In this document: one piece after another, positions 1 through 4,917 of the stretch
How the letters are laid out: each line of letters opens with the position of its first letter
Numbering within the stretch: the first letter of the stretch is position 1
Assembly: GCA_947457715.1 (NCBI GenBank)
Contig: CANGXK010000197.1
Coordinates: forward strand, 1-5,384
DNA length: 5,384 bases
Reading direction: 5' to 3'
From: Gemmatimonadota bacterium
GTDB lineage: Bacteria > Gemmatimonadota > Gemmatimonadetes > Gemmatimonadales > Gemmatimonadaceae
Program-made: the position numbers and the translations under genes
The notes under the pieces: generated by a model
Seen by the model: only the letters and a program-made list of their open reading frames with translations
What the model was told of the DNA's origin: nothing
Database searches by the model: none

Positions 1-549
1 CGCCAACGGCGGCGTGGAGAACTCGAGAATTACGAAGCGGGCGCCGGGCTTGAGCACGCGATGCACTTCGCGCAGGCCGGCGTCGAGGTCGGCCACGTTG
101 CGGATGCCGAAGGCAACGATGGCGCCGTCGAGGGACGTCGTGGCGAATGGCAGCGCCAGCGCATCGGCACCCACCGGGGCGAGCACCGCACGCGACGCCT
201 TGCCGTTGCCGTACCGCAGCATCGGCACGGCAAAGTCGGCGCCAGCCACGAAGCCGGCAAATCCCGGCTGCTTCACCAGCGCGGCGCCCACGTCGAGCGT
301 GCCAGCGCACAGGTCGAGATAGCTCCCGGCCGGTCGCTGGGTCCACTGCAGGGCACGCAGCGCGTTCCGCCGCCACGCCTTATCGATGTTCATCGAGAGG
401 ACGTGATTGAGCAGGTCATAGCGCGGCGCGATGTCCGAAAACATCTGCTGCACGTACTCGCGCTTCCCTTCTCCACGGGCGGCCTGTTCGGCGCGACCAG
501 TGGATTCAGCGCGTTCGGGGGCCTCGTTGGAAGGCGGGACGACTGGCAT
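1..549 (-). CDS. ubiE: UbiE/MenG-type quinone C-methyltransferase, 3' end outside window
   Basis: This is the first 183 codons of a SAM-dependent methyltransferase of the UbiE/MenG family, which C-methylates demethylmenaquinone (and, in some bacteria, a ubiquinone precursor) in respiratory quinone synthesis. I translated the reverse strand from the ATG at 549-547; the frame stays open to the window edge. Residues 44-59 read YDLLNHVLSMNIDKAW, close to the first UbiE signature (Y-D-x-M-N...S...H..W) with Leu for Met and Asp for His. Residues 78-86 (LDLCAGTLD) form SAM-binding motif I, with Leu where GTGD is usual. Later come ALPFATTSLDG, AFGIRNVADLD and the second signature around HRVLKPGARFVILEFS. 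About 30 Ala/Glu/Arg-rich residues precede the fold. A stop (598-600) lies upstream in frame and no other good start was seen. Family assignment is firm; menaquinone versus ubiquinone cannot be decided here. Confidence 0.93.
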   Translation of the reverse strand, partial: MPVVPPSNEAPERAESTGRAEQAARGEGKREYVQQMFSDIAPRYDLLNHVLSMNIDKAWRRNALRALQWTQRPAGSYLDLCAGTLDVGAALVKQPGFAGFVAGADFAVPMLRYGNGKASRAVLAPVGADALALPFATTSLDGAIVAFGIRNVADLDAGLREVHRVLKPGARFVILEFSTPPLA

Positions 550-614
550 TGGGGAAACATCGACAGGTGGGGGAGTGCGAGCAAGCGCACGCCCGTGCTA
601 GGTTATGCCATCCG
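550..614. other. Divergent intergenic region between ubiE and ECF sigma gene
   Basis: This 65-bp gap must hold the start signals for both divergent genes unless transcription enters from within them. I found no convincing pair of -35/-10 boxes in either direction. The only AT-richer stretch is around 599-607 (TAGGTTATG), which could hold a weak -10 for either strand, but no good -35 sits 17 bp away. A weak minus-strand match (TCGAGA, 17 bp, TAACCT; 628-600) lies partly inside the sigma gene. Neither start codon has a clear Shine-Dalgarno sequence. Confidence 0.3.
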
Positions 615-1217
615 ATGCAGACTCTCGACGAGCTGGGAACACTCCCCGATGCCGATGTCGTTCGCCTGGCGCAGCAGGGCCGTGAGCTTGCGTTCCGCGA
701 GCTGGTGCGCCGCTACGAACGGCCGGTGTTTTCACTCGTCTTCCGGATGGTCCGAGACCGGGAGACGGCCGAGGACCTCGCGCAGGATGCCTTCGTCAAA
801 GTCCTGAACCACATCGACAAGTACAGCCCCGAGTTCAAATTCTCGAGCTGGCTGTTCAAGATCGCCAACAACGTCGCCATCGATCATCTCCGTCGGCGAC
901 GGCTGGACACGATCAGCATGGACGGCTCCCCGCACGCCTCCACGGCCAGCGAGGTCGAGGCCACGACCCTCAACCTCGAGTCGGAGCAGGAGAGCGCCCT
1001 CGATGAACTCGAGGCCAAGGAGCTGGGCTCGGCCATCGAACAGGCCATCGCCAAGCTGCGCCCCGAGTATCGAGCCTGCATCATGCTGCGGCACGTGGAA
1101 GGCCGCGCGTACGAGGAAATCGCGGCCACGCTCGACCTGCCCCTGGGCACGGTGAAGACCTACATCCATCGCGCCCGACACGAGCTCCGCAAGGCGCTCG
1201 AGGGGCTGCGCGACTGA
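615..1217 (+). CDS. ECF-family RNA polymerase sigma factor (RpoE-like)
   Basis: This 200-residue protein is an extracytoplasmic-function sigma-70 factor, which directs RNA polymerase to a small regulon when its anti-sigma factor is inactivated. Sigma region 2 covers about residues 12-96, with the core-binding and -10-recognition stretch ETAEDLAQDAFVKVLNHI (50-67), then FSSWLFKIANNVAIDHLRRRR (76-96). An acidic linker (about 97-140) follows, without region 3. Region 4 spans about 143-196, with the -35-reading helix-turn-helix in YEEIAATLDLPLGTVKTYIH (166-185). I start at ATG 615 because the protein then begins just before region 2, with the usual ECF length. A TTG at 549 would add 22 residues unlike the family. 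The anti-sigma gene follows 115 bp downstream in the same direction. The target promoters and inducing signal cannot be read from the sequence. Confidence 0.95.
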   Translation: MQTLDELGTLPDADVVRLAQQGRELAFRELVRRYERPVFSLVFRMVRDRETAEDLAQDAFVKVLNHIDKYSPEFKFSSWLFKIANNVAIDHLRRRRLDTISMDGSPHASTASEVEATTLNLESEQESALDELEAKELGSAIEQAIAKLRPEYRACIMLRHVEGRAYEEIAATLDLPLGTVKTYIHRARHELRKALEGLRD

Positions 1218-1332
1218 TGGACCGGTGAAGGATCGGTGATGGACCGATCTGTGAACCACTCTTCGTCAAACTGACGGAACCCCTGTGAAACCTGACCGCG
1301 GGCAGGCGCGTAAATCCCCGTGGAGGCCACCA
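1218..1332 (+). promoter_or_regulatory. Sigma/anti-sigma intergenic region with 11-bp repeats and a hairpin
   Basis: The gap is longer than usual for a sigma/anti-sigma pair and is structured. Two 11-bp units (TGGACCGGTGA at 1218-1228, AGGATCGGTGA at 1229-1239) and a partial third (1240-1250) stand in tandem. Within them GATCGGT (1231-1237) and ACCGATC (1243-1249) form a perfect 7-bp inverted repeat with a 5-base loop. A smaller inverted repeat, CGTCA-AAC-TGACG, lies at 1264-1276. No T-run follows the hairpin, so it is not a standard terminator. It could be an operator, an mRNA element lowering anti-sigma expression, or chance. The role is inference. Confidence 0.4.
1322..1326 (+). promoter_or_regulatory. 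Shine-Dalgarno sequence of the anti-sigma gene
   Basis: GGAGG lies 6 bases before the ATG at 1333. It is the best ribosome binding site in the window and decides the anti-sigma start in favour of ATG 1333 over the in-frame GTG at 1285. Confidence 0.85.
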
Positions 1333-1920
1333 ATGCATGACAGACACCTGAGATCAGACGAAATCGAGCTCCTGCTGGACGGGGAGGAAGGCTTTGGCGT
1401 CGCTCCCTTGAGAGCGCACGTCAAATCGTGCATTTCGTGCCGCCAGGAACTGGAGAGTGCCCGGGAGCTCATGGTGGCCCTCGATTCGCTCCCCGACTTT
1501 GCCCCGTCCGTGAACTTCTCCGATCGGGTCATGTCTCAGGTCCAGGTGTTCGAGCCGTGGCATGCCGCCGCGCTACGCACCGTCGAGCAGTTCGTCCCCG
1601 CTACTCGCCCGGCGCGCATTGCCGCCGGTTTCGGCGCGGCGATCACGGCGGGGCTGGCCACCGCGGGCGCCACGTGGGTCGTGGCCCGCGCTGATATGGC
1701 CTTCATTCTCACGCAGCTCGGGGCCGAAGGGGTTCGCGATCAGATCGTGGCCGCCTCGAACGACGTGGCATCGACCGTACTCGGCCAGCCGGGTATTGCC
1801 GCCATGCAGAGCGGATCGCCGGAATTGGCCGCCGTCGCCGCGGGCGGATTCGTGGCGATCGTGGGGATGGGGGTCGTTGGGCTTCGGGCCCTCGCCACCG
1901 CCTCGCGTCGTGCCCGGTAA
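1333..1920 (+). CDS. Zinc-type (ZAS) transmembrane anti-sigma factor
   Basis: This 195-residue protein should hold the upstream ECF sigma factor inactive at the membrane. Its N-terminal cytoplasmic part resembles zf-HC2 anti-sigma domains: an acidic helix with LLLDGEEG (13-20) leads to the zinc motif H29-VKS-C33-IS-C36, the canonical HxxxCxxC, then a helix around CRQELESARELMVALDSLP (36-54). Two hydrophobic stretches follow, about 95-118 (IAAGFGAAITAGLATAG...) and 164-187 (ELAAVAAGGFVAIVGMG...), probably membrane helices around a roughly 45-residue outer loop. The short C-terminus is basic (SRRAR). Start choice rests on the GGAGG at 1322-1326. The next gene begins 9 bp after the stop, suggesting co-transcription. 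HxxxCxxC anti-sigmas can be redox-responsive, but not all are. The pairing rests on the motif plus neighbourhood; sequence beyond the zinc domain is not distinctive. Confidence 0.88.
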   Translation: MHDRHLRSDEIELLLDGEEGFGVAPLRAHVKSCISCRQELESARELMVALDSLPDFAPSVNFSDRVMSQVQVFEPWHAAALRTVEQFVPATRPARIAAGFGAAITAGLATAGATWVVARADMAFILTQLGAEGVRDQIVAASNDVASTVLGQPGIAAMQSGSPELAAVAAGGFVAIVGMGVVGLRALATASRRAR

Positions 1921-1929
1921 GACCGTGCC

Positions 1930-2685
1930 ATGCTGAGCGCGACCACCAATCTGTTCGCCGTGGCTGGCGTGTTCGGCATCGGCCTGATCATTGGCCTCAT
2001 GGTGCTCATGACCGCCGAAGAGGCACTCACGGCCATCGCCAAGACCGCCGCCCGTGATATCTCCGGCAGCTTTTGGGTGGGGCTGCTCTGGCAACTGCTC
2101 GCGGTGCCTCTGCTGGTCGTATTACTGGTGGCCTGCGCGATCACGATCATCGGCATTCTGGTGATTCCCATCGCGGCCTTGGCTTGGGTGCTGGCGTACG
2201 CCGGTGCCTTCACGCTCGGCATTCTGGCAGTGGCCTTGGTGATCGGGCGGGCGCTGGCCGGACGCGGCGCCGGCGGCAGTGAACGCAGCGCCGCGCTGCG
2301 CGGGCTCTCGGTTGGGCTCATGACCCTCAGCCTGATCTGGTTCGGGGCCGCCGTTGCCGCCAAGGTGCCAGTGGCTGGTGCGATCGCGCGACTCATTGCG
2401 GTGGCCTGTACGTGGGCCGTCGCTACCGTAGGACTGGGTGCCGTCGTAAAATCCCGCCTCGGGGTGACGCAACTCTCTAGGCGTTTCGGCGGCTCGCGTT
2501 TCGGCGGCTCGCGCGGTGCCTCGCGCTGGGGGGAAGCCGCGACGACGACCACCGACGTCGCCACGTTCAGCTGGCAGACACCGACGCCTGTACAAGGTGT
2601 CGTGGCCGCGCGACGACCCGTGAGCACGGACATCGGCAGCGAGCGCGGCAGCGAGCACGGAACCGAGAACGGAACCGAGCGCTAA
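1930..2685 (+). CDS. Multi-pass membrane protein with repetitive hydrophilic C-tail
   Basis: I do not recognise a named function. The 251-residue protein has about four to five hydrophobic segments (roughly 8-27, 48-79, 82-107, 126-145, 152-173). The stretch around 48-110 (SFWVGLLWQLLAVPLL, then ITIIGILVIPIAALAWVLAY) resembles the membrane domain that accompanies some bactofilin-like (polymer-forming cytoskeletal) proteins. No bactofilin domain is present, so this is a guess from memory. The tail from about 174 is hydrophilic and basic to acidic, with two copies of RFGGS (185-194) and four of G-[S/T]-E-x at the very end (236-251). The gene starts 9 bp after the anti-sigma stop with no good Shine-Dalgarno, suggesting translational coupling. 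It may be a target or accessory of the sigma/anti-sigma pair. Confidence 0.75.
   Translation: MLSATTNLFAVAGVFGIGLIIGLMVLMTAEEALTAIAKTAARDISGSFWVGLLWQLLAVPLLVVLLVACAITIIGILVIPIAALAWVLAYAGAFTLGILAVALVIGRALAGRGAGGSERSAALRGLSVGLMTLSLIWFGAAVAAKVPVAGAIARLIAVACTWAVATVGLGAVVKSRLGVTQLSRRFGGSRFGGSRGASRWGEAATTTTDVATFSWQTPTPVQGVVAARRPVSTDIGSERGSEHGTENGTER
2482..2511 (+). repeat. Exact 15-bp tandem duplication coding (RFGGS)2
   Basis: CGTTTCGGCGGCTCG occurs twice in a row at 2482-2496 and 2497-2511 with no mismatch and in frame. It adds one extra RFGGS pentapeptide just after the last predicted membrane helix of the membrane protein. Perfect identity suggests a recent duplication, and copy number could vary between strains. 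Confidence 0.85.
2635..2682 (+). repeat. Four 12-bp units coding G-[S/T]-E-x at a protein C-terminus
   Basis: Four 12-base units read GSER, GSEH, GTEN and GTER (residues 236-251) and end directly at the TAA. The first two share GGCAGCGAG and the last two GGAACCGAG, as if one pair had been duplicated and had then drifted. The result is a charged, flexible tail. Confidence 0.8.
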
Positions 2686-2709
2686 CGGTGGTGGTTTCAC
2701 GGGCGTCGG

Positions 2710-4176
2710 ATGTACCCGTGGTTATCGTTCTCCATGGTTGAACTCTCCGAAGTCGCCACGCGTCTGGATCTGACGACATCGGCGGTTGGCATCACCGCCC
2801 TTGTCATGTTCTTGCTGGCCTACGCCGTGGTCATCGGCGAAGAGTACCTGCACCTACGCAAATCCAAACCGGTCCTGATCGCCGCCGGCATCATCTGGGC
2901 GCTCATCGGATGGCGCTACGCGGCCGCGGCCGACGCTGCGACCGACCCAGCCGCGAAGCTCGCCCTCACGCAGTTCGCCGAAGAGATGGTGCGGCACAAC
3001 CTGCTCGAGTATGCCGAGCTCTTTCTGTTTCTGCTGGCGGCCATGACGTACATCAACTCCATGGAGGAGCGCGGTGTGTTCGACGCCCTCCGTGGATGGT
3101 TGGTGTCGCATGGCTTCAGCTTGCGCAGTCTCTTCTGGATTACGGGCGCGCTGGCGTTCTGCATCTCGCCGATCGCCGACAATCTCACCACCGCGCTGCT
3201 GATGGGCACCGTGGTGCTCAGTGTCGGGGTGGGCAATCCGCGCTTCGTGATCGTATCGCTGATCAGCATCGTGGTGGCGGCCAATGCCGGCGGCGCATTC
3301 TCCCCCTTCGGCGACATCACGACGTTGATGGTGTGGCAGAAAGGGCTGATCCCGTTCTCCGGGTTCTTTGCGCTGTTCCTGCCGTCTCTGGTGAACTGGC
3401 TGGTGCCGGCGGCCATCATGAGTACCGCCGTAGGTGCGGGGCGTCCGGCGCCGATCACCGAACAGATGACGCTGCAGCCGGGCGCGTTTCAGATCATCGG
3501 GCTGTTCCTGCTCACGATCGTGGCCACGGTCTGTGTGCATCAGTTTCTGCACTTGCCCCCGGTGCTCGGCATGATGACCGGCCTCGGCGCCCTCAAACTG
3601 TACGGTTGGACACTGCAGCGCGCCGCGATCCGCGAGATGGCCGTGCGCGCAGAGCTGCACAGTGTGGATTCAGACAATCCCTTCGAGGTGGTGTCGCACG
3701 CGGGGGCGGAACGCGAACCGTTTGATGTGTTCAAGCGACTCGAAAAGGCGGAATGGGACACGCTGATGTTCTTCTACGGCGTGATCCTGTGCGTGGGCGG
3801 ACTCGGTGCGATCGGCTATCTCGAGGCGCTGTCGCAGGTGGCGTACGGCGGCTTCGGTGCCACCAAGGCGAACATCGCTATCGGCGTCTTGTCGGCGCTC
3901 ATCGACAACATCCCGGTGATGTTCGCGGTGTTGTCGATGCAGCCGCCGATGGATTCGGGGCAGTGGCTTTTGGTGACCCTCACCGCCGGTGTGGGCGGAT
4001 CGCTGCTGTCGATAGGCAGTGCGGCCGGCGTGGCGCTGATGGGGCAAGCGCGCGGCACGTACACGTTCATGGCGCACCTGAAGTGGAGCTGGGCGATTGC
4101 CCTGGGCTACATGGCCAGCATCTGGGTGCACTTTCTCGTGAACGGCGCGCTGTTCACGGGTGTTGCGGTGCGGTAG
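2710..4176 (+). CDS. nhaD: NhaD-type Na+/H+ antiporter
   Basis: This 488-residue inner-membrane protein belongs to the NhaD family of the ion transporter superfamily, which exports Na+ (and often Li+) in exchange for protons. Conserved family stretches are visible: acidic residues in the helix NLLEYAELFLFLLAAMTYI (97-115); ISPIADNLTTALLMG (152-166); ANAGGAFSPFGDITTLMVW (191-209); and in the second half ALIDNIPVMFAVL (396-408) and GGSLLSIGSAAGVALMG (429-445). D157, D202 and D399 lie in these polar breaks within helices and are likely ion-handling residues. A cytoplasmic-type charged loop spans about 301-349. Length is normal and no domain is missing. ATG 2710 and ATG 2734 are both possible starts; neither has a strong ribosome site. 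The 24-bp gap after the membrane protein gene suggests shared transcription. Confidence 0.93.
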   Translation: MYPWLSFSMVELSEVATRLDLTTSAVGITALVMFLLAYAVVIGEEYLHLRKSKPVLIAAGIIWALIGWRYAAAADAATDPAAKLALTQFAEEMVRHNLLEYAELFLFLLAAMTYINSMEERGVFDALRGWLVSHGFSLRSLFWITGALAFCISPIADNLTTALLMGTVVLSVGVGNPRFVIVSLISIVVAANAGGAFSPFGDITTLMVWQKGLIPFSGFFALFLPSLVNWLVPAAIMSTAVGAGRPAPITEQMTLQPGAFQIIGLFLLTIVATVCVHQFLHLPPVLGMMTGLGALKLYGWTLQRAAIREMAVRAELHSVDSDNPFEVVSHAGAEREPFDVFKRLEKAEWDTLMFFYGVILCVGGLGAIGYLEALSQVAYGGFGATKANIAIGVLSALIDNIPVMFAVLSMQPPMDSGQWLLVTLTAGVGGSLLSIGSAAGVALMGQARGTYTFMAHLKWSWAIALGYMASIWVHFLVNGALFTGVAVR

Positions 4177-4177
4177 G

Positions 4178-4606
4178 TCAGCGCAGCGGGTTCTCGTAGC
4201 GGAGTCCACGAAAGCGCGTAAAGTCGCCATCGGCGCTGTGCAGCGTGGCACCGCGCTCGATGCAGAGGGCGGCGAGATGCGCGTCGGTGGTGAGGTTGCC
4301 GCCGCGGCCGGCTTCGGCGAGCAGCGTCCGCATGACCGCCCAATGCCGAGCGCCAGGTTCCAGCACACTCACGACCGGCTGCGCGAACCAGTCATCCACA
4401 TTCGCGAGCACGTCGACGAGGGCGAGCGGCGAGCGGAAGATCCGCGGGTTCGTGCTGATGCGTACGACGCCCATCACCGTCACCCAGGTGAGACCGACCG
4501 GCTCATCGCCATTCAGCAGCGCGCGCCACCACGTACACGCGCGAGTACACTGCGGGCTGTCGCGGTTGAGCGTGTACACCAGCAGGTTGACGTCGGGGAC
4601 GATCAC
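4178..4606 (-). CDS. vapC: VapC-family PIN-domain toxin
   Basis: This 142-residue protein is a PIN-domain RNase toxin of the VapC type, expected to cleave specific RNAs using Mg2+ or Mn2+ and to be neutralised by the VapB encoded just upstream. The N-terminus MIVPDVNLLVYTLN carries the first catalytic Asp (D5). Further acidic residues sit in NLTTDAHLAAL (D108) and SADGDFTRF (D126, D128). The segment GLTWVTVMGVVRISTNPRIF (38-57) matches the Mycobacterium-type PIN subfamily; many PIN proteins have a Glu near position 46, where this one has Gly. Length is full. Translation starts at a GTG (4606-4604), 3 bases after the vapB stop, behind a GAGGGG-like purine stretch. This suggests coupling and a shared message. 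The gene ends 1 bp from the converging nhaD. Confidence 0.9.
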   Translation of the reverse strand: MIVPDVNLLVYTLNRDSPQCTRACTWWRALLNGDEPVGLTWVTVMGVVRISTNPRIFRSPLALVDVLANVDDWFAQPVVSVLEPGARHWAVMRTLLAEAGRGGNLTTDAHLAALCIERGATLHSADGDFTRFRGLRYENPLR

Positions 4607-4609
4607 GCC

Positions 4610-4876
4610 TCAGCGCCCCTCGTTCATTTTCCGAATGATCTCTTCGTCTTCGAGATCGTCCGCGATCCACCTCGCTTTCACGAGGTCGTAGCCCTCGCGA
4701 ACCGGGCCCATGCTGTACGAGCGCGGCTCGTAGTGCTTCGGCGCGACCGACGGGGCTTCGTCGAGCCCCCGCAGAATCACGCGGTGCAGCAGCGCCTTGA
4801 ACGGCACGCCTTCGCGATGCGCCGTGTCACGCAGGCGCTGCAGCAGGGCGTCGTCGAGATCGATAGTCGTACGCAT
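4610..4876 (-). CDS. vapB: VapB-type ribbon-helix-helix antitoxin
   Basis: This 88-residue protein should be the antitoxin of the adjacent VapC and the repressor of their operon. The N-terminus MRTTIDLDDALLQRLRDTAH fits the beta strand and first helix of a ribbon-helix-helix DNA-binding domain, and a second helix follows around 26-38 (FKALLHRVILRGL). The rest (about 41-88) is polar and probably binds toxin, ending in an acidic then basic helix (WIADDLEDEEIIRKMNEGR). I start at ATG 4876 because the family begins with this strand. A TTG at 4900 would add eight residues and lies upstream of the predicted transcript start. No Shine-Dalgarno precedes the ATG; the promoter places the transcript start at about the same base. 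Order (antitoxin first) and the 3-base gap to vapC are typical of type II pairs. Confidence 0.87.
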   Translation of the reverse strand: MRTTIDLDDALLQRLRDTAHREGVPFKALLHRVILRGLDEAPSVAPKHYEPRSYSMGPVREGYDLVKARWIADDLEDEEIIRKMNEGR

Positions 4877-4879
4877 ACG

Positions 4880-4917
4880 TGATGCTAACGCATCATCCAA
4901 ATGATGTCAACGCATCA
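4880..4917. promoter_or_regulatory. VapB operator: two palindromes, four half-sites at 11-bp steps
   Basis: On the plus strand TGATGCTAACGCATCA (4880-4895) and TGATGTCAACGCATCA (4902-4917) agree at 14 of 16 bases and start 22 bp apart. The first has perfect TGATGC/GCATCA arms, the second TGATG/CATCA arms. Half-sites begin at 4880, 4891, 4902 and 4913, exactly one helical turn apart and alternating in direction, so all lie on one DNA face. They cover both promoter boxes. This fits repression by VapB ribbon-helix-helix dimers, alone or with VapC; binding is inference. Confidence 0.75.
4882..4910 (-). promoter_or_regulatory. Sigma-70-type promoter of vapBC, predicted leaderless
   Basis: On the reverse strand a perfect -35 TTGACA (4910-4905) is followed after 17 bases by TAGCAT (4887-4882), matching four of six -10 consensus bases. 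Counting seven bases on puts the start of transcription at about 4876-4875, on the vapB ATG itself. The absence of a ribosome binding site before that ATG agrees with a leaderless message. The -35 box contains the TGA stop (4909-4907) of the gene upstream. Confidence 0.75.

Noticed and set aside
549..614. Upstream TTG start for the sigma factor, adding 22 residues
   Set aside because: The extra residues (beginning MGKHRQVGEC) do not look like an ECF N-terminus, and the start would lie against the divergent ubiE start codon. ATG 615 gives normal family length.
1231..1249. Rho-independent terminator after the sigma gene
   Set aside because: The 7-bp stem is real, but no run of T follows it and the stem is short.
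1285..1332. Upstream GTG start for the anti-sigma factor, adding 16 residues
   Set aside because: The GGAGG site at 1322-1326 is placed for ATG 1333, and the added residues are basic and unlike the family.
1740..2633. Long open frame on the reverse strand opposite the membrane protein gene
   Set aside because: Its Ala/Thr/Arg/Pro-rich translation has no family features and overlaps a clear membrane protein and anti-sigma gene; it follows from GC-rich codon bias.
2854..3725. Long open frames on both strands within nhaD
   Set aside because: Both give His/Arg/Gly-rich low-complexity proteins lying inside the firmly identified NhaD coding frame.
4160..4882. Plus-strand open frame of 240 codons opposite vapBC
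   Set aside because: It overlaps both vapB and vapC, whose motifs are clear, and its translation is Arg/His-rich without recognisable domains.
4877..4900. TTG start at 4900 for vapB
   Set aside because: It would lie between the -35 and -10 boxes, upstream of the predicted transcript start, and adds eight residues before the conserved ribbon strand.
4880..4917. Repeats as a CRISPR array or attachment site
   Set aside because: Only two 16-bp palindromes with a 6-bp gap are present, no spacers and no integrase; position over the vapB promoter explains them as an operator.
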